NCBI GenBank assembly: GCA_030666885.1
Contig: DAOUWY010000026.1
Coordinates: 1 to 12,705, forward strand
Reading direction: 5' to 3'
Length of the DNA stretch: 12,705 bases
Origin: Methanosarcinales archaeon
GTDB taxonomy: Archaea; Halobacteriota; Methanosarcinia; Methanosarcinales; Methanocomedenaceae
Positions 1 through 7,460 of the stretch are shown piece after piece. The translations under genes were made by a program, and so were the position numbers. Numbering within the stretch: position 1 is the first letter of the stretch; each line of letters opens with the position of its first letter. The notes under the pieces are model-generated. The model ran no database searches. It saw nothing but the letters and a program-made list of their open reading frames with translations, and was not told where the DNA came from.

Positions 1-75
1 CCTATTATCCCATCCCCCCAGCTTCACATCAGACTGTTACCAGCCTGGGTGTGGGGTTTTGTTCTGAGGTGGTGG

Positions 76-282
76 CTAACCTTTCCTCAGGTTGGATTTG
101 CACCAACTGGCGAGTATGAATTTATCTCGGCACTCCCGTGTCTTCAGTATCCGATAGATCAAACGTTCCGGATTTTGGGGGGGACTGACCCCCCAAAATC
201 CTCCACTCTGTGAGTCAATAAGGATTGCCGGTGTTATTCTATATCTCTCCACTTTTGGAAATACAAGAAGAATTTTATCCAA
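76..282 (-). CDS. Hypothetical 68-residue ORF with a G/C hairpin inside
   Basis: I do not recognise this protein. It reads from a TTG at 280-282 to a TAG at 76-78. The upstream minus-strand sequence GAGGTGAT (286-293) is a very good archaeal ribosome binding site, though only 3 nt from the TTG. An AT-rich TATA-like stretch lies further upstream (about 314-329). The first 24 residues read like an ordinary basic/hydrophobic N-terminus (MDKILLVFPKVERYRI). The middle (GGFWGVSPPQNP) is simply the translation of a perfect inverted repeat, and the tail is basic with two Cys. No domain or membrane segment is visible. It may be a gene fragment whose 3' part was replaced by a repeat element. Moderate evidence for translation, none for function. 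Confidence 0.3.
   Translation of the reverse strand: MDKILLVFPKVERYRITPAILIDSQSGGFWGVSPPQNPERLIYRILKTRECRDKFILASWCKSNLRKG
170..201. repeat. Perfect 13-bp inverted repeat (REP-like hairpin)
   Basis: The arms GGATTTTGGGGGG (170-182) and CCCCCCAAAATCC (189-201) are exact reverse complements around a 6-nt loop, GACTGA. The arms are strongly G/C tracted. No T-tract follows on either strand, so this is not a classical intrinsic terminator. It may be a dispersed palindromic repeat; copies elsewhere in the genome cannot be checked here. Confidence 0.8.
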
Positions 283-313
283 ATTATCACCTCTATTAAC
301 ATATAGATAAATC

Positions 314-329
314 TAAATATATTATAAAT
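314..329 (+). promoter_or_regulatory. Possible TATA region upstream of tmk
   Basis: The stretch TAAATATATTATAAAT lies 20-35 nt before the two candidate tmk ATGs (342 and 351). That is about the distance expected for an archaeal TATA box and a leaderless or near-leaderless transcript. No Shine-Dalgarno sequence precedes either ATG, which fits leaderless initiation. The local sequence is AT-rich on both strands, so the match is weak evidence and could equally serve the minus-strand ORF. Confidence 0.3.
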
Positions 330-341
330 TCTCTGTTATTA

Positions 342-986
342 ATGATTGCTATGAAAAAAGGGTTCCTTATAACTGTTGAAGGAATAGATGGTGCCGGAAA
401 GCGTACATTAACCTCATTTATAAAAAAATATATAGAATCACAAAAATTGAATGCAATCCAATTCGAATACCCTGACTATTCCAGCATTTGGGGCAAAATA
501 ATTGATAATTATCTTCGTAATAAAATTGAAATTACTACAAATGAACAATTTTTTTTATATTTTATTGATATATTAAAAGACCAAGCTAAATTAATCCAAT
601 TATTGAATGAAAACACCTGTATAATTTCAGATAGATATTTTTCTTCAACAGTTGCTTTTCAATGTGCAAAGAATTTTAATTATCAAAAAGCACTTTCAAT
701 AATTGAGATAATGGATATTATCTTACCTGATTTAACAATATTTATTCAAATTCCACCCGAAATAGCCTTAGAAAGAAAATATAATCAAAAAGGATTTATC
801 GATCGACATGAAAAAGATATTGAATTATTGACAAATGTTGATTGTATTTATGAAAAAATGATGAATGAAAATGTTCTTTCTAAAAAATGGATTAAACTTG
901 ATGGTAATCAAGAAAAAGGAATATTAGAAAATATCACAAAAGAAATCATAAAAGAATTTTTAATCAATGATAAAATAATTATTTAG
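342..986 (+). CDS. tmk: Thymidylate kinase (dTMP kinase)
   Basis: Phosphorylates dTMP to dTDP with ATP in the cytosol, for dTTP supply. The Walker A loop reads GIDGAGKRT (residues 14-22). FEYPDYSS at 41-48 is the substrate-side segment. DRYFSS (97-102) is the family DRY motif. FIQIPPEIALER (134-145) followed by an arginine-bearing lid (DRHEKD, 154-159) matches the dTMP kinase lid region. The length of 214 residues is normal. The Arg after the P-loop Lys, where most family members have Ser/Thr, is the form known from Mycobacterium tuberculosis Tmk. The start may be 342 or the internal ATG at 351; neither has a ribosome binding site. The coding sequence is very AT-rich (many AAA, ATT and TTA codons) compared with the operons to its right, which suggests lateral acquisition. 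It stands alone with no operon partner. Family call firm; origin inferred. Confidence 0.88.
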   Translation: MIAMKKGFLITVEGIDGAGKRTLTSFIKKYIESQKLNAIQFEYPDYSSIWGKIIDNYLRNKIEITTNEQFFLYFIDILKDQAKLIQLLNENTCIISDRYFSSTVAFQCAKNFNYQKALSIIEIMDIILPDLTIFIQIPPEIALERKYNQKGFIDRHEKDIELLTNVDCIYEKMMNENVLSKKWIKLDGNQEKGILENITKEIIKEFLINDKIII

Positions 987-994
987 TCGATATC

Positions 995-1244
995 TTAAAA
1001 GCATTTGCAGGTTTTATATCGTTTGTTAAATTTATCAATAACAACAGCTGGTATGTAATAAAACTCAACTTCACATATTTCTCTGCTTTTGTCTATTATA
1101 TGCCAAACATCGAATTCCAATGTATTTTTTAGGTTCTCCGCTGTTTTCTATGTGTAATATAATATCCACGATACAAAAGAAACAATTCATAACAGGAGCA
1201 TATTGAACATTAAAGTCTCCGTAGATAGCGAAATCTTCAGGACT
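995..1244 (-). pseudogene. Decayed reverse-strand ORF fragment, unknown family
   Basis: The roughly 355-bp gap between tmk and ilvC has no intact gene, but two adjoining minus-strand frames read as protein. From 1244 down to about 1119 the frame gives a segment containing GDFNVQYAPVMN and DIILHIENSGEPKKYI. From about 1117 down to a TAA at 995 another frame continues with EFDVWHIIDKSREIC, EVEFYYIPAVVIDKF and a Cys-containing tail (TCKCF). A single frameshift near 1112-1135 would join them. Upstream of 1244 yet another frame (about 1245-1290) may continue it. I recognise no family. AT-rich DNA gives chance reading frames, so this is tentative, but the amino-acid mix is protein-like. The remaining sequence to 1325 shows nothing I can name. 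Confidence 0.33.
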
Positions 1245-1325
1245 TCATCATTAATAAATATCTTTAAAATGATATCTTAATCATATCTTTCCATACTAAA
1301 GAGCCAAGAGCCATAAAAATAGTAT

Positions 1326-1360
1326 AAAAATACAAAAAATGGCTCAATCAGGATTGAGCC
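1326..1360 (-). terminator. Hairpin/T-tract terminator overlapping the ilvC stop
   Basis: On the minus strand GGCTCAAT-CCTG-ATTGAGCC (plus 1341-1360) is a perfect 8-bp stem with a 4-nt loop. It is followed at once by a broken T-tract (ATTTTTTGTATTTTT, plus 1326-1340). The hairpin includes the last ilvC codons and its TGA stop (1344-1346). It looks like a bacterial-type intrinsic terminator; in archaea the T-tract alone is the known signal. It ends the cimA-ilvBNC operon. Confidence 0.7.
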
Positions 1361-2339
1361 AGGGCATCATAGCGCGCAGTTTCTTGCCCACCACTTCAAC
1401 AGGATGTTCATTCTCCATGCGCTCCATGGCCTTAAGCACTGGGCTGTTAGCCTTCCCCTCAAGCACGAACTCCTTGGCAAACTCACCGCTCTGAATTCTG
1501 TACAGTGCCTCTTGCATTGCAAGCCTAGACTCCTCGTTAATAATCGTTGGGCCTACTGTCATACCGCCATACTCTGCAGTATTTGATACAGAATCCCACA
1601 TATTGGCAAGCCCGCCCTCATGTATCAGGTCAACGATAAGCTTCAATTCATGCAGGGTCTCGAAATAAGCAATCTCGGGCTGGTATCCCGCATCCACCAG
1701 TGTCTCAAAAGAAGCCTTGATCATGCTGACCACACCGCCGCACAGGTCCACCTGCTCACCGAACAGGTCGGTCTCAGTCTCTTCAAGGAACGTAGTCTCG
1801 ATCACACCAGCCCTGGTGCAACCTATGCCACGAGCATAAGCCAGTCCAATCTGTCTGGCATTCCCTGTTGCATCCTGATGCACAGCAAGCAGGCCTGGTA
1901 CACCATTACCTTCCACATATGTCCGCCTGACCAGATGCCCAGGACTCTTCGGCGCCACCATGAACACATCCACGTCTGCCGGCGGGACAATCTGGTTGAA
2001 ATGGATATTGAATCCATGTGAGAACGAAAGCGCATTCCCGGATTCAAGATTTTGTGCAATTTCACTATTATAAATTCCGGCAGCAATCTCATCCGGCACC
2101 AGCATCTGGACAATATCAGCCTTGTCAGCCGCTTCTGCCACAGTCCTGACATTCAGGCCGTTAGCTTCGGCTTTTGCCCATGAACTGCTCTCTTTTTTTA
2201 ATCCAACCACTACATTAATACCTGAATCGTGCAGGTTCTGTGCCTGGGCATGGCCCTGGCTACCATATCCGATAACAGCGATAGTCTTTCCTTTAAGAAC
2301 GCTGAGATCAGCATCCGAATCATAATACATCTTCACCAT
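1344..2339 (-). CDS. ilvC: Ketol-acid reductoisomerase (class I, NADPH)
   Basis: Converts acetolactate or acetohydroxybutyrate to the dihydroxy acids of valine/leucine and isoleucine synthesis, by Mg-dependent isomerisation and NADPH reduction. The 331 residues match the short class I form. The Rossmann motif GYGSQGHAQA lies at 24-33. The cofactor-specificity loop GLKKESSSW (46-54) with serines suits NADPH. The catalytic His is in SFSHGFN (H108). The metal ligands D191 and E195 lie in DLFGEQ, and E227 and E231 in ETLHE. The C-terminus MMPWLNP is typical. The ATG at 2339 follows AGGAGAG (plus 2347-2353) with 7 nt spacing; an internal ATG three codons later is possible but less well placed. It is the last gene of the operon, 54 bp after ilvN. 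Confidence 0.97.
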   Translation of the reverse strand: MVKMYYDSDADLSVLKGKTIAVIGYGSQGHAQAQNLHDSGINVVVGLKKESSSWAKAEANGLNVRTVAEAADKADIVQMLVPDEIAAGIYNSEIAQNLESGNALSFSHGFNIHFNQIVPPADVDVFMVAPKSPGHLVRRTYVEGNGVPGLLAVHQDATGNARQIGLAYARGIGCTRAGVIETTFLEETETDLFGEQVDLCGGVVSMIKASFETLVDAGYQPEIAYFETLHELKLIVDLIHEGGLANMWDSVSNTAEYGGMTVGPTIINEESRLAMQEALYRIQSGEFAKEFVLEGKANSPVLKAMERMENEHPVEVVGKKLRAMMPWLNPD

Positions 2340-2393
2340 ATATTCTCTCTCCTGTATCTGAAATTATACATAAATTACTATTCCGATGGATAA

Positions 2394-2891
2394 TTATTTC
2401 CCTGGTTTTACCGTCTTAGCACCGCGGTTCATTGCAACTGTGCCTGTACGCACAACTTCCAGGATCCCGAAACCCCGCAGGAGTTTCTCGATGGCATCGA
2501 TCTTATCATTTGTTCCGGTAACACCCACTATAAGGCTCTTTACACCGACATCTACGATCTGTGCCCTGAAAACATCCACTATCTGCATGACCTCTGAACG
2601 GTTACCCTTATCGACCTTGACCTTGAAAAATGCAAGTTCCCGCTCAATGGTCTCGCCCGGTTCAAAATCACTGACCCTGATAACATCAATGAGCTTATTC
2701 AACTGTTTGATCACCTGTTCAAGTACATGGTCATCACCTGATACGACAATAGTCATTCTGGATATATCAGGATTGTCCGTTACTCCGACTGCAAGGCTTT
2801 CTATATTAAAACCCCTGCGGCTGAATAATCCTGCAACTCTAGTTAAGACCCCGGATCTGTTTTCTACAAGTATTGCAAGTGTGTGTTTCAA
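2394..2891 (-). CDS. ilvN: Acetolactate synthase regulatory (small) subunit
   Basis: Regulatory partner of IlvB; it binds valine-type feedback inhibitors and stimulates the catalytic subunit. The N-terminal ACT domain is clear: HTLAILVENRSGVLTRVAGL (3-22) followed by RRGFNIESLAVG and DISRMTIVV. The second, C-terminal ALS_ss domain covers about 80-160 (ERELAFFKVKV, IVDVFRAQIVDVG, GFGILEVVRTG). The length of 165 is normal. The start is a TTG (2889-2891), only 2 nt after the ilvB TGA. GGAGG inside the end of ilvB serves as its ribosome binding site, so the two subunits should be translationally coupled. No alternative ATG is available near the start. Confidence 0.96.
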   Translation of the reverse strand: MKHTLAILVENRSGVLTRVAGLFSRRGFNIESLAVGVTDNPDISRMTIVVSGDDHVLEQVIKQLNKLIDVIRVSDFEPGETIERELAFFKVKVDKGNRSEVMQIVDVFRAQIVDVGVKSLIVGVTGTNDKIDAIEKLLRGFGILEVVRTGTVAMNRGAKTVKPGK

Positions 2892-2893
2892 TT

Positions 2894-4588
2894 TCAGGCC
2901 TCCAGGTCAAGTATTTCATTTATAGCTGCACCTGCAGGTACCATGGGCGACACATTCTCTTCCCGCTCAACTACAAAGTCTATTACAGTTGGCCGGAGCG
3001 AATCAACTGCTTCCTTTAATGCCGGTCCCACCTCTTCCGGTTTAGTAACCCGAAGACCAAGCGCACCATATGCCTCTGCCAGCTTGACAAAGTCAACACT
3101 GTTATCAATACTGGTAAATGAATACCTCTTATCAAAGAACAGGTCCTGCCACTGCCTGACCATGCCCAAAAACCCGTTGTTCAGGATAGCCACTATAACA
3201 GGTATATCGTTCTTCACCACTGTAGCAAGTTCCTGGCTGTTCATCTGGAAGGAACCATCCCCTGCGATGTCAAAGACCACTTTGTCAGGGCGTCCCTTCT
3301 TGGCACCCATGGCAGCCGGGAAACCGAACCCCATTGTCCCCAGTCCACCTGATGATATGAATGTCCTGGGCTGGGAATATTTAAAGTATTGGGCAGCCCA
3401 CATCTGGTTCTGGCCAACCTCTGTAACTATGATGCTATCCGGGTACAATTCATTAATCTGCTCAACAATATACTGTGGTTTCAATGACTCATCCATGAGG
3501 TATTTCAAGGGGTAAAGCTGCTTCCACTTTTCTACCTTCCTGATCCACTCTGTGGTCCCGGATTTGCTTTTCTTTAATTCACTAATAAATTCCACAAGCA
3601 CCTTTAGTATGGATCTTGCATTGCCCACGATAGGTATATCTACACGTACATTCTTACTTATTTCTGCCGGGTCTACATCTATATGAATTATCCTGGCATT
3701 GGGAGCAAATGAATCTACCTTGCCTGTAACCCTGTCATCGAACCTGACACCTATTGCTATTAGCAGGTCAGATTCCTGGATCGCAAAGTTTGCATATTTG
3801 GTACCGTGCATTCCCGGCATACCTACACATAATGGATGTATATCAGGAAAAGCACCTTTGGCCATGAGTGTGGTGGTTACAGGTGCATTAATAATCTCTG
3901 CAAACTCAAGTAGCTCCTTGCTGGCATTTGATGAGATAATTCCACCACCAACATAAATAACAGGACGCCTGGCTTTTATAATGGCTTCTGCGCCACGTTT
4001 TATCTGTTGTTTGTGTCCGGTTTTCACTGGCTTGTATCCATTCAGGTGCACTTTATCCGGATATTCAAAATCGATCTCGTCAGTTGTTACGTCTTTCGGA
4101 ATATCGACAAGAACCGGCCCCTGTCTTCCGGTAGAAGCGATGTGGAACGCTTCTTTGATTATCCAGGGCAGGTCGATCACATCTGTTACAAGGTAATTAT
4201 GCTTGGTAATGGGAAGAGTGATGCCTGTAATATTTGCTTCCTGGAAAGCATCATTCCCGATAAGCGGCCTGGGTACCTGGCCTGTGATAGCAACTATTGG
4301 AACAGAATCCATGTAGGCATTGGCTATGCCTGTTACCAGATTGGTGGCCCCGGGGCCGGAAGTTGCCAGACATACCCCCACCTTACCTGTGGCTCGGGCA
4401 TATCCATCTGCTGCATGTGCTGCAGCCTGCTCATGCCTGACCAGAATGTGGTCTATATCCGCATCATACAATTCATCATAGATAGGCAGTAGTACGCCGC
4501 CAGGATACCCGAACATAACTTCGACTTTCTCAGCATACAGGGATTCTATAAGGGCTCTTGCGCCCGTCATCCTGGTCTTTTTACCCAT
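2894..4588 (-). CDS. ilvB: Acetolactate synthase catalytic (large) subunit
   Basis: ThDP- and FAD-dependent enzyme joining two pyruvates to acetolactate, or pyruvate with 2-oxobutyrate to acetohydroxybutyrate. In its 564 residues the catalytic glutamate is E53 (RHEQAAAHAADGYARATG). The FAD/central domain covers about 190-340. The ThDP-binding domain has GGLGTMGFGFPAAMGAK (414-430) and the GDGSF...NN motif (443-447 and 470-471). RQWQDLFF (478-485) is the segment typical of AHAS over other ThDP enzymes. The ATG at 4588 has a strong GGAGG (plus 4598-4602) with 9 nt spacing. Gene order synthase-ilvB-ilvN-ilvC on one strand makes a complete start of branched-chain synthesis. Confidence 0.97.
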   Translation of the reverse strand: MGKKTRMTGARALIESLYAEKVEVMFGYPGGVLLPIYDELYDADIDHILVRHEQAAAHAADGYARATGKVGVCLATSGPGATNLVTGIANAYMDSVPIVAITGQVPRPLIGNDAFQEANITGITLPITKHNYLVTDVIDLPWIIKEAFHIASTGRQGPVLVDIPKDVTTDEIDFEYPDKVHLNGYKPVKTGHKQQIKRGAEAIIKARRPVIYVGGGIISSNASKELLEFAEIINAPVTTTLMAKGAFPDIHPLCVGMPGMHGTKYANFAIQESDLLIAIGVRFDDRVTGKVDSFAPNARIIHIDVDPAEISKNVRVDIPIVGNARSILKVLVEFISELKKSKSGTTEWIRKVEKWKQLYPLKYLMDESLKPQYIVEQINELYPDSIIVTEVGQNQMWAAQYFKYSQPRTFISSGGLGTMGFGFPAAMGAKKGRPDKVVFDIAGDGSFQMNSQELATVVKNDIPVIVAILNNGFLGMVRQWQDLFFDKRYSFTSIDNSVDFVKLAEAYGALGLRVTKPEEVGPALKEAVDSLRPTVIDFVVEREENVSPMVPAGAAINEILDLEA

Positions 4589-4597
4589 CTATTTATT

Positions 4598-4602
4598 CCT
4601 CC
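4598..4602 (-). promoter_or_regulatory. ilvB ribosome binding site
   Basis: GGAGG on the minus strand, 9 nt before the ilvB ATG. It fixes the start at 4588. The rest of the 99-bp cimA-ilvB spacer is AT-rich and shows a 10-bp palindrome (ACATTAATGT, 4666-4675) but no clear promoter. Confidence 0.75.
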
Positions 4603-4687
4603 GGTTATTTTTTTCATACATGATGTTAATTCAATAAATATTGTATCAGAAGTGATAGTTTTAATACATTAATGTTATTGTTGAAAG

Positions 4688-6185
4688 CTATTTCATCAAC
4701 CTGTTAATCCCTTCAAGAACAGCTTCCACAGATGCCATGATAATATCTGTCCTTGCACCCCTGGCAGTGATCACCTTACCTTCCTTGTTCAGTTTTACCC
4801 AAACTTCTACCAGGGCATCAGTTCCGCCGGTAATTGCATCAACATGATATTCTTCAAGCCTGATATCGGCAACACCTGCTATACCTTTACGCAGGGCTGC
4901 AATGGCCGCATCCACAGGACCATCTCCCACACCAGCCTCCACTATCTCGTCCCCGTTGACCTTCATCTTGATAGAAGCAGTTGGTGTAACCATATTACCT
5001 GATACCACTGTCAATTCTTCCAGCTTGACCTTTGGTTCACAGGTGATGTTCAGTACTGTCTCGGCTATGATCTCCAGGTCTGCATCTGTAACATGTTTCC
5101 CTTTATCACCAAGCTCCTTTATCCTGGTCACGATCTCATTTAGCTGTTCATTACTTACATCAAGGCCCAGCTCTTTCAATGCCAGTATAACTGAACTCTT
5201 ACCCGCATGTTTGCCAAGCACGATCTTTCTCTGCCTGCCAATGGTTTCGGGTTTCATTGGTTCATAGGTTGATGTGTCAGCTATCAGGCCGTGGACGTGG
5301 ATACCTGCTTCATGTGTGAAAGCATTTCCACCCACAATGGCCTTATTGGGTGCTACGGGGATGCCTGTCAGTCTGCTCACAAGCCTGGAGGTTGTGTATA
5401 ATTCATCCAGTTTGATATTCGGGGAATAACCATAGAGGTTCTCCAGACTCATTACAACCTCTTCAAGAGATGTATTGCCTGCCCTTTCACCTATGCCGTT
5501 AATAGTAACATGTGCTTCTGATGCACCGCCTCTCAGGGCCGATATTGTATTGGCACTCGCAAGCCCGAAATCATTGTGGCAGTGTATTGCTACGGGTTTA
5601 CTGAGGGTTGAGAGTTCCTTGAATATCTCATAGGTCTTTTCAGGGACCAGTAGTCCCACAGTGTCGCAGAACACAACCCTGTCTGCTCCTGCTTCAATAC
5701 ATTCACTGTACAGTGACTTTAAAAAGCCCATATCTGCCCGTGAGGCGTCCTCACCGCTAAGTTCAACTATGAGCCCGTGGTCCTTGGCATACTCTGTTGT
5801 ATCCAGGGCCATTTGTTTCACAGTTTCCCTGTCTTTTTTTAGCTTGCTTTGGATATGCAGGTCAGATACCGGTACGACCAGGTGGATTGAATCCACATCG
5901 CATTCCAGTGCAAGATCTATATCTTCATTGCGTACCCGGCAGTAACTGCAGATCTCAGCATTCAGCCCTTCATTGGCAACGGCACGTATGGCCTCCCTCT
6001 CGCCTTCGGAAGTGATTGCAGAACCAGCTTCGATAATATCAACACCAAGGGTATCAAGTTTGTGCGCAATTAGCAACTTATCGTTAGTCGAAAGCGATAC
6101 TCCCGGGGTTTGTTCGCCATCCCTGAGTGTTGTATCTAAAAATCGGATATCTCTATTGACAAATAAAACGATCCCTTCTTGCCAT
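4688..6185 (-). CDS. cimA: (R)-citramalate / 2-isopropylmalate synthase, frameshifted at N-terminus
   Basis: DRE-TIM metallolyase condensing acetyl-CoA with pyruvate (CimA, the 2-oxobutyrate route to isoleucine) or 2-oxoisovalerate (LeuA). From a TTG at 6076 the frame is open for 462 codons. It contains the metal-site HCHND motif, NGIGERAGN, NAFTHEAGIHVHG and a C-terminal LeuA-type regulatory dimer domain. The frame stays open further upstream and encodes DTTLRDGEQTPG, the catalytic motif without which the enzyme cannot work, but there is no start codon there. A well-placed ATG (6185) with GGTGAT (6191-6196) is out of frame by one base. Removing one T from the T4 run (plus 6165-6168) gives a continuous 498-residue protein beginning MARRDRLFVNRDIRFLDTTL, a normal family length. 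Either a sequence error or a real frameshift. CimA is preferred over LeuA from the ilvBNC context only. Confidence 0.85.
6165..6168 (-). other. Frameshift site in the cimA N-terminus
   Basis: Minus-strand CGTTTTATTT. With TTT instead of TTTT, the ATG at 6185 reads directly into NRDIRFLDTTLRDGEQ. As written, the ATG frame ends after ten codons at a TAG. Confidence 0.6.
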
Positions 6186-6190
6186 AATTT

Positions 6191-6196
6191 ATCACC
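6191..6196 (-). promoter_or_regulatory. Ribosome binding site that marks the cimA start
   Basis: GGTGAT on the minus strand, 5 nt before the ATG at 6183-6185, complements the archaeal 16S 3' end. It argues that this ATG, not the downstream TTG at 6076, is the intended cimA start. Confidence 0.65.
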
Positions 6197-6198
6197 TA

Positions 6199-6236
6199 TT
6201 TAAGTAGGCTTAAAATAATGTTAAGTTATAAAAAAG
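6199..6236 (-). promoter_or_regulatory. cimA-ilvBNC promoter with possible operator
   Basis: The minus strand shows CTTTTTTATAA (plus 6226-6236), a good archaeal TATA box. The expected start of transcription is near 6203, leaving a short leader that holds the ribosome binding site. A perfect 6-bp inverted repeat (TTTAAG-TAGG-CTTAAA, 6199-6214) overlaps the predicted start site and could be an operator. No leader peptide or riboswitch is visible. Confidence 0.5.
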
Positions 6237-6246
6237 TATCGAAGTT

Positions 6247-6285
6247 TAAAAAAAGAAAAAGCACAGGCCGACATTTACCGGCCTG
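6247..6285 (-). terminator. ftsZ2 terminator
   Basis: On the minus strand, CAGGCCG and CGGCCTG (plus 6264-6270 and 6279-6285) form a 7-bp G/C-rich stem with an 8-nt loop. A long T-rich tract (plus 6247-6260) follows. It lies 17 bp past the ftsZ2 stop and separates the division unit from the cimA promoter. Confidence 0.75.
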
Positions 6286-6301
6286 ATTTTTAATACACTT
6301 A

Positions 6302-7429
6302 TCATATTATATCTATGATCGAGCCGCCGTTGTTGCTACCGCTAATTGCGGCACCAGCTGCCATTCCTCCTTTCTGGCCTTCATTTATGCCATAGGACTG
6401 GGGACCCAGGATCTGGGCGGACTGGACACCGGTCATGATAGCCATGACACGTATCCTGCCTTCATATTCCTTATTTACCCTTGCACCCCAGATGACATTT
6501 GCCCTGTCATCCAGTTCATAGGTAAGAGACTCTGCGACTGCTTCTGCCTCAGACAGCGTAAGGTCCGGACCGCCAGTGATATGTACCAGGCATCCGGTAG
6601 CACCTCTGTAATCAACATCCAGCAGCGGATGGTTTAATGCTGCACGCACTACATTATCGCCTCTTTCCTGGCTCTTTGCCTCGCCAACAAGCATCACTGC
6701 TACACCGCCGCAGTCCATGATTGTCTTGACATCAGCATAGTCCAGGTTGATCAGGGAAGCCTGGGTAATGGTCTCGCTAATACCTTTAACAGTCTCAGCT
6801 ATCAACTGGTCCATGACAGAAAATGCCTGTTCGATCGGCAGGTTGGGTACATAGTCCAACAGCCTGTTATTATCCAGCACAAGCACCGTATCTGCTGCTT
6901 TCCTGAAGACCTCAAGACCTTCTTCGGCTTTGATGGCTCTTGACCTTTCAACCCTGAACGGGCTTGATACCATGCCGACTACAATGGCATCCTGTTGTTT
7001 TGCGATCTCAGCCACAACAGGTGCAGTACCTGTGCCTGTTCCGCCGCCCATGCCTGCTGTAATAAATACAAGGTCTGCTCCTTTCAGAACTTCCTCCAGT
7101 GTCCCTCTTGCAAGTTCGGCTGCTTTGCGGCCGGTTTCCGGATAACCGCCTGCACCAAGTCCCCTGGTGAGGGATTTGCCTACAAGGATCTTTTTATCTG
7201 CCTGGATCATGTCCAGATGTTGCTTGTCTGTATTGATGGCAATAGTCTCTGCTCCGCTGACTCCCATATTATAGAGCCGGTTTATTGTGTTATTGCCTGC
7301 CCCGCCACAACCCACTATGACAATTTGTGGGTCTCCGAAGTCTTCACACATTTCTTCAATTTGTTTGGACTCCCTCAGGAGTTTTTCTTTTTCCTTATGT
7401 TTTAATGCTTCTTGTACCATTGTTTCCAA
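6302..7429 (-). CDS. ftsZ2: Cell division tubulin homologue FtsZ2
   Basis: GTPase that polymerises at mid-cell; in haloarchaea FtsZ2 drives ring constriction alongside FtsZ1. In its 375 residues GCGGAGNNTINRL (40-52) is the nucleotide-binding start. The tubulin signature GGGTGTG lies at 128-134. The T7 synergy loop NLDYAD (228-233) keeps the catalytic acid residues. A Gly/Ser-rich tail ends in GGSIIDII. The sequence segments FGDPQIVIVGCGGAGNNT, SSPFRVERSR and VIWGARVNKEY match the FtsZ2 rather than the FtsZ1 branch. The start is a TTG (7427-7429): the resulting METMVQEALKH aligns with the N-terminus of haloarchaeal FtsZ2. An ATG three codons later (7418-7420) is the alternative. It lies 31 bp after cdrS, as in the known cdrS-ftsZ2 operon. 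Confidence 0.96.
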   Translation of the reverse strand: METMVQEALKHKEKEKLLRESKQIEEMCEDFGDPQIVIVGCGGAGNNTINRLYNMGVSGAETIAINTDKQHLDMIQADKKILVGKSLTRGLGAGGYPETGRKAAELARGTLEEVLKGADLVFITAGMGGGTGTGTAPVVAEIAKQQDAIVVGMVSSPFRVERSRAIKAEEGLEVFRKAADTVLVLDNNRLLDYVPNLPIEQAFSVMDQLIAETVKGISETITQASLINLDYADVKTIMDCGGVAVMLVGEAKSQERGDNVVRAALNHPLLDVDYRGATGCLVHITGGPDLTLSEAEAVAESLTYELDDRANVIWGARVNKEYEGRIRVMAIMTGVQSAQILGPQSYGINEGQKGGMAAGAAISGSNNGGSIIDII

Positions 7430-7460
7430 TTTTCATTCATCCCCTGCAAATTTTTACGAC

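Noticed and set aside
1620..2021. Plus-strand open frames across ilvC, ilvB and cimA
   Set aside because: They lie wholly opposite strongly conserved enzymes and have no family features or ribosome binding sites; they are antisense shadows.
4688..6076. cimA starting at TTG 6076
   Set aside because: This start lies after the catalytic RDGEQ motif and lacks a ribosome binding site; the ATG at 6185 with GGTGAT is the evident start once the one-base shift is considered.
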